64,000 nucleotides of DNA from positions 62,001 to 126,000 of the forward strand of contig NZ_FOBO01000001.1 in assembly GCF_900109855.1 (NCBI RefSeq). The letters run 5' to 3'. The notes under the pieces were generated by a model that was not told the origin of the DNA, searched no databases, and was given only the letters and a program-made list of their open reading frames with translations. The position numbers and the translations under genes were made by a program. Shown here piece after piece: positions 31,303 to 39,964 of the stretch (positions within the stretch are counted from its first letter, which is position 1; every line of letters starts with the position of its first letter). The DNA is from Roseovarius tolerans (GTDB lineage Bacteria; Pseudomonadota; Alphaproteobacteria; Rhodobacterales; Rhodobacteraceae).

Positions 31303-32003
31303 GCGGGCTCTTTCATGGTGATCGGTTGGGTGCCGTGCCAGGTTCCGCGCGTCGCGGTGACGCGGAAGCGGGCGTAAAGCTCTTCGCGAAACCAGTTGCC
31401 CTCGCGCACGGCACGGATGGCGCGGGCATGTGGCCCGTCGGCGCGGGCGAATAGGGCCATGCTCTCGGCGTCGGGCCAGATCGAGAAGGTCACCTGATGC
31501 AAAAGCGGCACTTCGCCGATGCCGATCTTGAAGGAGACGTTCGGGTCCTGGCCGATGACGGCACTGATGTCGGGCACGCGCCGCCAGAAGCGCAGCGCGC
31601 GGGCCGGGCGCACGGTGGCGCGGGTGAGCGCCGCGAGCGGGCCGGTTCCGGGATCGTCGGCGGGGCGGAAGGGATTTTCGCCCGCCCATGCGCCTCGCGC
31701 CGAGACCGGGGTCAGGAACACCGTCCAGACCTCTGCCGCGTGGCGGGCGTAGCGGCGAAAGACATCGGCCTGCACGGTCTGGCGTTCTGCTGTGGCGTGG
31801 TCTGGCCATGTGGCGAGGATCGCGTAGACGCCGGTATTGGGCACGGGGGTAAAGCCTTCGCCGGTGCCCGAGCCGCAGAGCTTCCAGAAATCGATTTCGG
31901 GCACGCGCGGCAGCATCAGCCGCGCCGCGCCCATCATGGCAAAGGCCCAGAGCCGACTGACACCGGTGTCGAAGCGATGGAAACTGAGGCTGACGGTTTG
32001 TAT
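31299..32003 (-). CDS. crtA: Spheroidene monooxygenase CrtA, apparent ATA start
   Basis: CrtA adds the 2-keto group that turns spheroidene into spheroidenone under oxygen. The core contains GSGTGEGFTPVPNTGVYAIL and FWRRVPDISAVIGQDPNVSF. The first ATG in frame (31937) would give 212 residues and cut away a conserved N-terminus. Upstream in the same frame the DNA still encodes QTVSLSFHRFDTG, which matches the Rhodobacter CrtA opening MQTVSLSFFRFD as I recall it. The codon at the Met position is ATA (32003-32001), preceded by AGGGAG seven bases upstream, and no ATG, GTG, TTG or CTG occurs between it and the upstream in-frame stop. I annotate from ATA (234 residues). It heads crtA-bchI-bchD-bchO. 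Confidence 0.85.
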   Translation of the reverse strand: MQTVSLSFHRFDTGVSRLWAFAMMGAARLMLPRVPEIDFWKLCGSGTGEGFTPVPNTGVYAILATWPDHATAERQTVQADVFRRYARHAAEVWTVFLTPVSARGAWAGENPFRPADDPGTGPLAALTRATVRPARALRFWRRVPDISAVIGQDPNVSFKIGIGEVPLLHQVTFSIWPDAESMALFARADGPHARAIRAVREGNWFREELYARFRVTATRGTWHGTQPITMKEPA

Positions 32004-32025
32004 CGGGCCGCTCCCTGTGACGATC

Positions 32026-32043
32026 TGTGCAGAAATAGTGACA
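32026..32043. promoter_or_regulatory. PpsR/CrtJ-type operator 1
   Basis: TGTGCAGAAATAGTGACA matches the PpsR/CrtJ consensus TGT-N12-ACA exactly. It lies 23 bases upstream of the crtA start, in the crtA-crtI divergent region, where tandem PpsR sites repress carotenoid genes in light and oxygen in Rhodobacter. Confidence 0.75.
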
Positions 32044-32056
32044 TGGTTTCAAGGCA

Positions 32057-32085
32057 TAGAAAAGGGTACATTCCGAGATTGTCAA
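32057..32085 (-). promoter_or_regulatory. Candidate crtA promoter
   Basis: On the minus strand TTGACA (32085-32080) is followed after 17 bases by TTTCTA (32062-32057). The -35 element falls inside PpsR site 2, so repressor binding would block polymerase. The -10 match is weak. Confidence 0.4.
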
Positions 32086-32097
32086 TTTAACTAGACA
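32080..32097. promoter_or_regulatory. PpsR/CrtJ-type operator 2
   Basis: TGTCAATTTAACTAGACA is a second exact TGT-N12-ACA site, 54 bases from the first centre to centre (about five helical turns), fitting cooperative binding by a tetrameric PpsR. It lies about 41 bases upstream of the preferred crtI start. Confidence 0.75.
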
Positions 32098-32137
32098 CAT
32101 GTAGCATGTTGTTATGTTGACACGTCTAGATCCGGAA

Positions 32138-33667
32138 ATGAGTGAAGAGGCGGCCCGGGCGAGCGCCCCGCATGCCGTTGTAATCGGGGCCGGTCTGGGC
32201 GGTCTCGCCTCGGCGATGCGGCTTGGCGCGCGGGGCTACCGGGTAAGTGTGATGGACCGGCTCGACAGCCCCGGTGGGCGCGGATCGAGTCTGACGCGTG
32301 ACGGATACCGCTTCGATCTGGGGCCGACCATCGTGACCGTGCCGCAGATCTTTCGTGAGTTATGGGCCGCCTGCGGGCGCGATTTTGACGCCGATGTCGA
32401 TCTGCGCGCGCTCGATCCGTTCTACGAGATTCGCTGGCCGGATGGCTCGACCTTCACCGCGCGGCAGGATGGTGACGCGATGCGCGCCGAGGTGTCGCGG
32501 CTCTCGCCCGGTGATCTGAAGGGCTATGACGCCTTCGTGCGCGACAGCGAGGCGCGCTATTGGTTCGGGTTCGAGGATCTGGGGCGGCGGTCGATGCACC
32601 GGTTGGTGGATCTGATCAAGGTGCTGCCGAAATTCGCCTGGCTGCGCGCCGACCGGTCGGTCTATGCCCATGCCGCACGGCGGGTCAAGGACGAGCGCCT
32701 GCGCATGGCGCTGTCGTTTCATCCGCTATTCATTGGCGGTGATCCGTTCAACGTGACCTCAATGTATACGCTGGTCAGTCATCTCGAAAAGGAATTCGGC
32801 GTGCATTACGCCATCGGCGGCGTCGATGCCATCGCGCGGGCCATGGGGCGGGTGGTCGAGGATCAGGGTGGTATGATCCGGCAAGGGGCGGAAGTGGATG
32901 AGATCCTGCTCAAAGAAGATCGCGCGCGAGGCGTGCGGCTGAGTTCAGGAGAGATCGTGACCGCCGATATCGTGGTATCGAACGCCGATGCGGGCCATAC
33001 CTATGACCATCTGCTGCGTAACCACAAAAAGCGGCGCTGGACGCCCGCCCGACTGCGGCGCGCGCGGTGGTCGATGGGTCTGTTCGTGTGGTACTTCGGC
33101 ACCAAGGGCACGGCGGAGATGTGGCGCGATGCGGGGCATCACACCATCCTCAACGGGCCGCGCTACAAGGGCCTCGTGCGGGATATTTTCCGCACCGGGA
33201 AACTGGCGCAGGACATGAGCCTTTATGTGCATCGCCCCTCTGTCACCGATCCGACCGTGGCACCCGAGGGCGATGACACGTTCTATGCGCTAAGTCCGGT
33301 GCCGCATCTGGGCCATGCAAGTCCGGTGGATTGGCAGGCCGAGGCCGAACCTTACCGCCAGAAGGTGCAGAAGGTCTTGGAGGAGCAGCTTTTGCCCGGT
33401 CTGGGCGATCATCTGACCGCCTCGGAGGTGTTCACGCCCGAGACGTTCCGCGACCGCTATCTTAGCCCGCATGGCACCGGGTTCTCGATCGAGCCGCGCA
33501 TCCTGCAAAGCGCGTGGTTTCGGCCGCATAATGTCAGCGAAGAGGCGCAGGGGCTGTATCTGGTCGGTGCGGGCACGCATCCCGGCGCGGGCCTGCCGGG
33601 GGTGATCTCAAGCGCGGAGGTGCTGGATAAGCTGGTGCCCGACGCCGAGACGGTGCGCGGCCGATGA
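32138..33667 (+). CDS. crtI: Phytoene desaturase CrtI
   Basis: CrtI introduces double bonds into phytoene to give neurosporene in the spheroidene pathway. The 509-residue protein has the N-terminal FAD motif VVIGAGLGGLASAMRLG, then PGGRGSSLTRDGYRFDLGPT, and the C-terminal bacterial desaturase signature with AGTHPGAGLPGVI. I prefer ATG 32138 (MSEEAARA), which leaves about 12 residues before the FAD motif as in Rhodobacter CrtI; ATG 32114 would add eight residues. Neither has a strong ribosome-binding site. The stop overlaps the crtB start. Confidence 0.94.
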   Translation: MSEEAARASAPHAVVIGAGLGGLASAMRLGARGYRVSVMDRLDSPGGRGSSLTRDGYRFDLGPTIVTVPQIFRELWAACGRDFDADVDLRALDPFYEIRWPDGSTFTARQDGDAMRAEVSRLSPGDLKGYDAFVRDSEARYWFGFEDLGRRSMHRLVDLIKVLPKFAWLRADRSVYAHAARRVKDERLRMALSFHPLFIGGDPFNVTSMYTLVSHLEKEFGVHYAIGGVDAIARAMGRVVEDQGGMIRQGAEVDEILLKEDRARGVRLSSGEIVTADIVVSNADAGHTYDHLLRNHKKRRWTPARLRRARWSMGLFVWYFGTKGTAEMWRDAGHHTILNGPRYKGLVRDIFRTGKLAQDMSLYVHRPSVTDPTVAPEGDDTFYALSPVPHLGHASPVDWQAEAEPYRQKVQKVLEEQLLPGLGDHLTASEVFTPETFRDRYLSPHGTGFSIEPRILQSAWFRPHNVSEEAQGLYLVGAGTHPGAGLPGVISSAEVLDKLVPDAETVRGR

Positions 33668-34713
33668 TTGACCCGCGCGATATGGAGCACTGCGTGGCGG
33701 CGATCCGCCACGGCTCACGCTCGTTTCATGCCGCCTCCAAGCTTTTGCCGCGAAGCCTGCGCGATCCGGCCCTGGCGCTATATGCCTTTTGCCGACTGGC
33801 CGATGACGCGGTCGATCTGCAACCGAACAAATCCGAGGCTGTGCTGCGGCTGCAGGAGCGGCTGGATCTGGCCTATGCCGGACGACCGCAGAATGCGCCT
33901 GCGGACCGCGCCTTTGCCGCGATCATCGCCGATTTCGAAATGCCCCGCGCGTTGCCCGAGGCGTTGTTGGAGGGACTGGCCTGGGATGCGATGGGGCGGA
34001 GGTATTCGACGCTGTCGGACCTGCGCGCCTATTCGGCGCGGGTGGCCTCTGCTGTCGGCGCTATGATGTGCGTTCTGATGCGAGTACGGGATGGCGATGC
34101 CTTGGCCCGGGCCTGTGATCTGGGCGTCGCGATGCAACTCACGAATATTGCCCGCGACGTGGGCGAGGATGCGCGCGAGGGGCGGCTTTACCTGCCGCTG
34201 GAGTGGTTCGACGAGGCCGGGCTGGAGCCGGAGGATTTTCTGGCGGCACCGCACCCCTCGACGCAGATGGCGGGGATGCTGCACCGGCTGTTGCGTGAGG
34301 CGGATGATCTCTATCTGCGCTCCGAGTCCGGGGTTGCGGCGCTGCCGCGTGCCTGCCGTCCGGGGATTTTTGCCGCGCGCCATGTCTATGCCGGGATCGG
34401 GCATCAGGTGCGCCGGGCGGGTTACGACTCGGTGACGCGTCGGGCGATGACCAACACGCGGCAGAAACTGGGCTGGCTCAGCCTTGCGATGCTGCGGGCC
34501 GGGGCGACATATGTGATGCCGCGCTCGGCGATGATCTATGCGCGGCCCCTGCCGGAATGCACGTTTCTGGTCGAAGCAGCGGCGGAAAGTGCACCGCAGC
34601 GCGGGGATTGGAGCGACACGCTCTATGCGACAATGGCGCAGCTCAAGGCGCGGGATGCAAGCCGGGGCTTTGTCTTGATTGATGGAGATGCGGGCGATAG
34701 ATATCGCGCATGA
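33664..34713 (+). CDS. crtB: Phytoene synthase CrtB
   Basis: CrtB joins two geranylgeranyl diphosphates into phytoene. The 349-residue protein has the first aspartate-rich motif FCRLADDAVD (about residues 41-50), the second LTNIARDVGEDAREGRLYLP, and PRACRPGIFAARHVY. It overlaps both crtI and tspO by four bases (ATGA), so crtI-crtB-tspO form one translationally coupled unit. Confidence 0.95.
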   Translation: MIDPRDMEHCVAAIRHGSRSFHAASKLLPRSLRDPALALYAFCRLADDAVDLQPNKSEAVLRLQERLDLAYAGRPQNAPADRAFAAIIADFEMPRALPEALLEGLAWDAMGRRYSTLSDLRAYSARVASAVGAMMCVLMRVRDGDALARACDLGVAMQLTNIARDVGEDAREGRLYLPLEWFDEAGLEPEDFLAAPHPSTQMAGMLHRLLREADDLYLRSESGVAALPRACRPGIFAARHVYAGIGHQVRRAGYDSVTRRAMTNTRQKLGWLSLAMLRAGATYVMPRSAMIYARPLPECTFLVEAAAESAPQRGDWSDTLYATMAQLKARDASRGFVLIDGDAGDRYRA

Positions 34714-35171
34714 TCTGGATCTGCTTTGCGATTTTTCTGGCCGCCTGTTTCGCCGCAGGCTCCACCGGGGGGCTGTTTTCACCCGGGGAGTGGTATGACC
34801 GCTTGAAAAAGCCGTGGTGGACGCCGCCCAACTGGCTGTTCCCGGTGGCGTGGACGCTGCTTTACGTCTGCATGGCGGCGGCGGGTGCGCGGGTGGCGGT
34901 CAGCCCGGATAACGGGATTGCCATGGCCTTCTGGGCGTTGCAGATCGCACTCAACGGTTTGTGGACACCGGTGTTCTTCGGGCTGAAGAAAATGCGGCTG
35001 GGGCTGATAGTGCTGAGCGGGCTGTGGGTGTCTGTCGCGGCCTCGGTGGTGGCGCTGTGGCAGGTCGATATGATCGCGGGGCTGCTGTTCCTACCCTATC
35101 TGGCATGGGTCAGCGTGGCCGGGGCGCTGAACGCCTCGGTGCTGCGGCTCAACCCGGAAGAGGCCGGGTAA
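34710..35171 (+). CDS. tspO: Tryptophan-rich sensory protein TspO
   Basis: TspO is a five-helix outer or inner membrane protein that binds porphyrins and, in Rhodobacter, tunes photosynthesis gene expression. The 153-residue protein has five hydrophobic helices and the conserved KKPWWTPPNWLFPVAWT block (about residues 33-49) and a later NGLWTPVFFGLK. It is the last gene of the block; the crtC/crtD/bchC genes that often follow tspO in Rhodobacter relatives are absent here. Confidence 0.94.
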   Translation: MIWICFAIFLAACFAAGSTGGLFSPGEWYDRLKKPWWTPPNWLFPVAWTLLYVCMAAAGARVAVSPDNGIAMAFWALQIALNGLWTPVFFGLKKMRLGLIVLSGLWVSVAASVVALWQVDMIAGLLFLPYLAWVSVAGALNASVLRLNPEEAG

Positions 35172-35180
35172 CGAGGGCGG

Positions 35181-35663
35181 TCAGTCCGCGTCTTGCGCCA
35201 TGCTGGCCAGTTCCAGACCGTCCACATAGAGGATATGCGGCTGATCAAAGATCAGGTGATAGAGGTCGAACACCTGTGTGGGCCGCAGCGTGACGAATTC
35301 GCCGTCGACGAGCCGTTCTGCGGGGACCATCGCGCGGCCTGCACCAAAGAGCGCATGAGCACGCCAGTCCCGCACCAGGATCGGCTGGGTGGCGGGCAGG
35401 GTGACGTCATGTTCGGGCCGGGTATGGCCAAGCGATCCGGCGCGGATATGAACCGCCCGGCAAGCGCTGCGCCGCCGGTCCACGGCGCGCAGCGTAGCGG
35501 TGCCGCTATCACGGGTGATAACGCGCGCGCCGGGCCGTAGATCGCGCACGCGCGTTTCGCCGTCGAGAGTAAGGATGATGCTGTCGGCGCACAGGCCGCT
35601 TGCTTCCATTGCGGGCATCACGGCCAAATCGCCGCCCGTCCGCCTGACCGTATTCGGTTTCAT
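35181..35663 (-). CDS. Hint (hedgehog/intein)-domain protein
   Basis: The 160-residue protein is mainly one Hint-like domain: CADSIILTLDGETRVRDLRPGARVITRD is the opening with the nucleophile-type cysteine (about residue 25), then LGHTRPEHDVTLPATQPILV with the conserved histidine region, and LYHLIFDQPHILYVDGLELAS at the end. Roseobacters carry many such domains, usually at the C-termini of large secreted proteins; here it stands alone. Whether it self-cleaves cannot be told from sequence. No signal peptide is evident. Confidence 0.8.
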   Translation of the reverse strand: MKPNTVRRTGGDLAVMPAMEASGLCADSIILTLDGETRVRDLRPGARVITRDSGTATLRAVDRRRSACRAVHIRAGSLGHTRPEHDVTLPATQPILVRDWRAHALFGAGRAMVPAERLVDGEFVTLRPTQVFDLYHLIFDQPHILYVDGLELASMAQDAD

Positions 35664-35841
35664 GGCGTTTCTCGCTTTATGACTGCCTCAGTTTTCCACC
35701 ACATTATGGCAAGATTGGGTTAATGTCGCGCCTTTTTTTCGGTGCTGACCGGGCGTGCGGGGCGTGATTTCCCCTCGCATCCGGTGGCGCGCTTTGCTAG
35801 AGAACACGCCAGCGGTGCCCTTTTGCGGTCCGCGATCCCGT

Positions 35842-35926
35842 GCGGGTGTGGCGAAATTGGTAGACGCACCAGATTTAGGTTCTGGCGCCGCAAGGCGTGG
35901 GGGTTCAAGTCCCTCCACCCGCACCA
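35842..35926 (+). tRNA. tRNA-Leu (anticodon TAG)
   Basis: The 85 bases fold as a class II tRNA with long variable arm. Acceptor GCGGGTG pairs with CACCCGC, and A plus CCA follow. The anticodon stem CCAGA/TCTGG encloses TTTAGGT, giving anticodon TAG, which reads leucine CUA and related codons. The T arm holds GTTCAAGTC. The variable arm GCGCCGCAAGGCGT forms its own hairpin. Confidence 0.95.
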
Positions 35927-36049
35927 CGGAACCGGCTGACCCGCGTGGCACCGGTTTTCCCTTGCACGCATGAAATCGCCTCAATAGAAGAGCCGTGATT
36001 TTGACCGCCGCGGACGCCTCCGCGGCCCGATGCATATGGAAGGACGAAC

Positions 36050-37384
36050 ATGCAGGTCACCGAGACACTCAACGAAGGTCTGAAGCGGGGATACAAGATG
36101 ATCCTGTCGGCTCAGGCGCTGGACGACAAGGTCAATGAAAAGCTGAAAGAGGCCCAGCCGGATGTCGAGCTCAAGGGCTTTCGCAAGGGCAAGGTGCCGC
36201 TGCCGCTGCTGAAGAAACAGTTCGGTCAGCGTGTGCTGGGTGAAGCGATGCAGGAAAGCGTCGATGACGCGATGAAGGCGCATTTCGAGGAAAAGGGCGA
36301 GCGCCCCGCGTTCGAGCCCGACGTGAAGATGGCCAACCAGGAATGGAAAGAGGGCGACGACGTCGAGATCGAGATGACCTACGAGGCACTGCCCGATATC
36401 CCCGAGGTCGAGCTGGGGTCGCTCAAGCTGGAGCGGATGGTGACCAAGGCGGATGAGGCTTCGGTCGACGAGGCACTGCAGAACCTCGCGGAGAGTGCGC
36501 AGGATTTCAAGGATCGCAAGAAGGGCAGCAAGGCCAAGGACGGCGATCAGGTGGTGATCGATTTCGTCGGCAAGGTCGATGGCGAGGCCTTCGAAGGCGG
36601 CACTGCCGAGGATTACCCTCTGACTCTTGGCTCAGGCAGCTTCATCCCGGGCTTTGAGGAGCAACTTGTCGGCGTGAAGGTCGATGAGGAAAAGGCCGTG
36701 ACGGTCAATTTCCCCGAGGAGTATCAGGCCGCGCATCTGGCGGGCAAGGAAGCGGTCTTTGACTGCACCGTCAAGGCCGTCAAGGAGCCGGTCGCGGCCG
36801 AGCTCAACGATGAACTGTCGCAGAAATACGGCGCCGAGGATCTGGACGCGCTGAAAGAGCAGATCCGCGAGCGGCTGGAGCAGGAATATGCCGGGGCCGC
36901 GCGTGCGATCCTCAAGCGGCATGTGCTCGATGCGCTGGACGAAAAGGTCAGCTTTGACCTGCCGCCCACCATGGTCGAGACCGAGGCCAAGCAGATCGCG
37001 CATCAGATCTGGCATGACGAGAACCCTGATGTGCAGGGCCATGATCACCCCGAGGTCGAGCCTACCGAAGAGCACACCAAGCTGGCCGAACGCCGCGTGC
37101 GTCTGGGGCTGTTGCTGGCCGATCTGGGCCAGAAGGCCGAAGTCGAGGTGACTGATGCCGAGATGACCCAGGCGGTGATGAACCAGGCGCGGCAATATCC
37201 CGGGCAAGAGCGTGAATTCTTCGAATTCGTCCAAAAGAACCCGCAGATGCGCCAGCAGCTGCGCGCGCCGATCTTCGAGGACAAGGTGATCGACTACGTG
37301 GTCGAGCTGGCCGATGTCACCGACAAGGAGGTGTCCAAGGATGAGCTCGAAAAAGCCATCGAGGCGATGAACGACGAAGAGTAG
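36050..37384 (+). CDS. tig: Trigger factor
   Basis: Trigger factor is the ribosome-bound chaperone and peptidyl-prolyl isomerase that meets nascent chains. The 444-residue protein has the N-terminal ribosome-binding loop [14 protein letters not shown] (about residues 43-56), a central FKBP-type domain ([20 protein letters not shown]), and a helical C-terminal domain with acidic tail. Start ATG 36050 has GGAAGGA upstream. It follows tRNA-Leu by 123 bases. Confidence 0.96.
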   Translation: MQVTETLNEGLKRGYKMILSAQALDDKVNEKLKEAQPDVELKGFRKGKVPLPLLKKQFGQRVLGEAMQESVDDAMKAHFEEKGERPAFEPDVKMANQEWKEGDDVEIEMTYEALPDIPEVELGSLKLERMVTKADEASVDEALQNLAESAQDFKDRKKGSKAKDGDQVVIDFVGKVDGEAFEGGTAEDYPLTLGSGSFIPGFEEQLVGVKVDEEKAVTVNFPEEYQAAHLAGKEAVFDCTVKAVKEPVAAELNDELSQKYGAEDLDALKEQIRERLEQEYAGAARAILKRHVLDALDEKVSFDLPPTMVETEAKQIAHQIWHDENPDVQGHDHPEVEPTEEHTKLAERRVRLGLLLADLGQKAEVEVTDAEMTQAVMNQARQYPGQEREFFEFVQKNPQMRQQLRAPIFEDKVIDYVVELADVTDKEVSKDELEKAIEAMNDEE

Positions 37385-37411
37385 GCGACCGGCCGAGGTC
37401 TTATGAATGAA

Positions 37412-37446
37412 GGGCCGCCCCGAGGAGAAGTGGGGCGGCCCTTTTC
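37412..37446 (+). terminator. Terminator of tig
   Basis: GGGCCGCCCC and GGGGCGGCCC form a perfect 10-bp stem around a 10-base loop, followed by TTTTC. It lies 27 bases after the tig stop, between tig and the convergent luxI-type gene. Confidence 0.85.
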
Positions 37447-37511
37447 GTTCGTGCGTGAGTGTACGCGGACGTCCATGCCTAGCATCCGCGCGATATCGGC
37501 CCCTTTGGGGG

Positions 37512-38318
37512 TCAGGCGTCGACGTCCGTGCGCGAACGAATCTTTTCTACGAGCGTGGCCTTGAGGCGCAGCGCGTCCACCCTTTCTTTTGCGGTTGTGG
37601 CATTCGCGATCTGCTCATCGCAGTAGATTTCGAGGTCGGATTTGACCGATTCAGTCCGCAGCGCCTTTCCGCGTTCGCTCAGCGAAAGAGCCTCCGCGTC
37701 GGACAGGAATACATCGCCGTCGATACCGGCATGTGTCCGGATGCGATCAATGCGTTCATTCGAACAGTCCAGCAGCGCCGCGAGCGCGTGCGCTTTGCCC
37801 ATGTCCACGGTCTTGCCGATGTAGTCATATGGCGCATTACCAGAGCGGATCATCACACGGTTCATCACAGGATCAATCACCGCAACGGCGTCAAGCACGC
37901 CGGCATCGCGTCCGTATTCGAAGGCACCGACCATCACCTCTGATGTCACGTATGAGATCGAGTTGGTGGCGCGACTGCCGCGCGACAGGCGCTCGGTGTC
38001 AACGCAAAATCTTGTTGCTTCCCAGATCTGCGAGCTGCGCAGCGGCGGTTCGCCTTCCAGAATGTCCGCGAAAACATCCGCTAGCATATGCGGGCCCGTC
38101 GTCTGCAACAGGCGCATGCATCCTACGACATGGCCATCCTGGTCCAGCGACACGACATAGGCCGGATCAAGCGAATCGTAGATATCCATTTCCATTTCGT
38201 CGGTGATCGTGACGTCCCATCCCAGCCGGTCACGGAATACGCGTGCCCGCAGCCGGAACATTTCCTTGACGAGATCACTGAAGCGATCTCGATTCAGCGC
38301 ATCTATGACGATGATCAT
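37512..38318 (-). CDS. Acyl-homoserine-lactone synthase, LuxI family
   Basis: LuxI-type enzymes make AHL signals from S-adenosylmethionine and acyl-ACP. The invariant N-terminal R24, F28 and W34 are present (LRARVFRDRLGW), as are the acidic residues in DEMEMDIYDSLDP, the GCMRLLQT strand, and ATRFCVD. At 268 residues it is longer than the usual 190-230, with a C-terminal extension of about 50 residues rich in charged residues. Start ATG 38318 has GGGGAAG upstream. It lies 123 bases downstream of the luxR-type gene. Confidence 0.92.
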   Translation of the reverse strand: MIIVIDALNRDRFSDLVKEMFRLRARVFRDRLGWDVTITDEMEMDIYDSLDPAYVVSLDQDGHVVGCMRLLQTTGPHMLADVFADILEGEPPLRSSQIWEATRFCVDTERLSRGSRATNSISYVTSEVMVGAFEYGRDAGVLDAVAVIDPVMNRVMIRSGNAPYDYIGKTVDMGKAHALAALLDCSNERIDRIRTHAGIDGDVFLSDAEALSLSERGKALRTESVKSDLEIYCDEQIANATTAKERVDALRLKATLVEKIRSRTDVDA

Positions 38319-38441
38319 GTTTCTTCCCCAATATGATTGTTCTAGGGGAAGTTTCGCGCATCAGGCGCGCAGATGCCATTAGGGGTTTCCCGTATGTGAT
38401 ACACGCCACCGTGATCGACATCCGGGCCGAGCCAACACGCG

Positions 38442-39143
38442 TCAGCCCGGTTTTATCATGCCAAGCCCCACCGCGCGACCAATGGCTTGAGGCGTACTGA
38501 GAGCACCCAGCTTGGTGCGTGCGGAACGCAGATGCACCTCGACGGTGCGGTGCGAGATAGCGAGGATGTCGCCGATGTCCTGCTGGGTCTTTCCTTCGGC
38601 CACCCATTGCAGGATTTCGCGTTCACGCGTCGATAGCACCGGAAGGTTCAACGCGGCCATCGGCAGGTCTGAACTCATGACGTTGTCGTGCATGTGCACA
38701 GCGGCAACTTGCAGGTTCCCAATGACTTTCTTCTTGAGAAGATGCCACTCTTGATCGCTGCAGTCGCGGGTCACACTCATCAGGCCAACATCTCCATAGG
38801 GGCCGCGAACAGGCACGGTGAGGCCCCTGGCGGCCACACCAAAGGCCGGTGCATCATTGAAGACGCTTTGGAAATGCGGCGTGCGCTCCAGCCTGTTCCA
38901 GTCAACCGGGGCGATTGATTTCCGCCCGATATGGATCGTCGGATCTATGCGGTGCAGTCCCTTGCGGGTGTAATGCATGATCCAGTCAGTGCGATAATTC
39001 GCAAAGCCTTGAATGGCACCCGAAATCGGGTTGAAGGTGGCGTAGGAGGCGTGGTCGAATTCGAGAGACTGACAAACGTCATCGAGAAACCGGGCAAACC
39101 GGTCATCAGAATGGGGGATCTTGCTGAGGTCGATGAGCTTCAT
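38442..39143 (-). CDS. LuxR-family autoinducer-binding regulator
   Basis: The 233-residue protein has an N-terminal autoinducer-binding domain (FDHASYATFNPI, then HIGRKSIAPVDWNRLE) and a C-terminal LuxR helix-turn-helix (STREREILQWVAEGKTQQDI, then ISHRTVEVHLRSARTKLG, about residues 170-215). I place the start at ATG 39143 (MKLIDLSKI) behind GAGGATAAG; an upstream ATG adds 16 residues. It precedes the LuxI-type gene, so the pair is probably a cognate quorum-sensing circuit. I found no convincing lux box in the 123-base spacer. Confidence 0.9.
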   Translation of the reverse strand: MKLIDLSKIPHSDDRFARFLDDVCQSLEFDHASYATFNPISGAIQGFANYRTDWIMHYTRKGLHRIDPTIHIGRKSIAPVDWNRLERTPHFQSVFNDAPAFGVAARGLTVPVRGPYGDVGLMSVTRDCSDQEWHLLKKKVIGNLQVAAVHMHDNVMSSDLPMAALNLPVLSTREREILQWVAEGKTQQDIGDILAISHRTVEVHLRSARTKLGALSTPQAIGRAVGLGMIKPG

Positions 39144-39282
39144 GCTCTTATCCTCGCTGCGTTGCCTACGGTGCAGTATAGTTGCTGTCACGCAGATTTT
39201 ACAACATTAGCGATTATTGCCCGAATTGCGAGGGGCGAAGACCACGAACCGGTTCAGGTGGAAACCGCCCTTGATAACAGGC

Positions 39283-39310
39283 AACGCCGCGCGAGTGCCC
39301 GCGCGGCGTT
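39283..39310 (-). terminator. Hairpin downstream of the rpsF-rpsR-rplI operon
   Basis: AACGCCGCGCG and CGCGCGGCGTT form a perfect 11-bp stem with a 6-base loop, 22 bases after the rplI stop. It lacks a clear T-run on the minus strand, so it may end transcription weakly or protect the message end. Confidence 0.5.
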
Positions 39311-39332
39311 CGGTTTAGGTGGCGCGTCTGGC

Positions 39333-39953
39333 TCAGTTCGCGCTATCGTCACGCTCGACGGACTCGGCCACTTCAGCGAGATCGTCATCGTCCGAAGCGG
39401 CGGCACCGATATCCTCGAACAGTTCCGCGATCTCGTAATCGGCGGCCTCGTCGGCTTCGGCGGCGGCGTCCTGGATGGACTTGCCGGAAGCCTGCAATGC
39501 GGCCTCTTCGTTGGAGCGCGCGACGTTCAGCTGGATCGTCGCCTCCACCTCGGGGTGAAGCGTGACGATCACGTCATGCAGGCCCAGTTCCTTGATCGGG
39601 CGGGTCAGCGCGACCTGCTTGCGTTCAAGGCTGAAGCCGTTTTCGGTGGCGGCGTCGGACGCGTCACGGGTGCTGACCGAGCCATAGAGCGCGCCGCTGT
39701 CGGAGGCCTGGCGAATCACGATGAACTGCTGGCCGTTCAGTTTGTCGGCCATCGCTTCGGCTTCTTTGCGGGTTTCGAGGTTCTGGGCCTCGTACTGCGC
39801 CTTGCGGGCTTCGAAATCGGCGATGTTCTGCGCCGAGGCCGACAGTGCTTTGCCCTGAGGCAGCAGGTAGTTGCGCGCAAAGCCGGGCTTCACTTCGACG
39901 ACTTCGCCCATCTGGCCGAGTTTTGCCACGCGTTCAAGAAGGATCACTTGCAT
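39333..39953 (-). CDS. rplI: 50S ribosomal protein L9
   Basis: L9 binds 23S rRNA at the base of the L1 stalk. The 206-residue protein has the N-terminal domain [19 protein letters not shown] with [16 protein letters not shown], a long connecting helix, and the C-terminal domain ending near residue 150. An extra tail of about 50 residues rich in Asp, Glu and Ala follows, a feature common in Rhodobacteraceae L9 as far as I know. It is the last gene of the rpsF-rpsR-rplI operon. Confidence 0.96.
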   Translation of the reverse strand: MQVILLERVAKLGQMGEVVEVKPGFARNYLLPQGKALSASAQNIADFEARKAQYEAQNLETRKEAEAMADKLNGQQFIVIRQASDSGALYGSVSTRDASDAATENGFSLERKQVALTRPIKELGLHDVIVTLHPEVEATIQLNVARSNEEAALQASGKSIQDAAAEADEAADYEIAELFEDIGAAASDDDDLAEVAESVERDDSAN

Positions 39954-39964
39954 CTGATTTCTCC

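Noticed and set aside
31299..31937. crtA starting at the first ATG
   Set aside because: This start removes the conserved CrtA N-terminus that is still encoded upstream, next to a well-placed AGGGAG.
35842..36049. Integration scar at tRNA-Leu(TAG)
   Set aside because: The tRNA is followed directly by intact tig with its own ribosome-binding site; no duplicated tRNA 3' end or integrase is seen.
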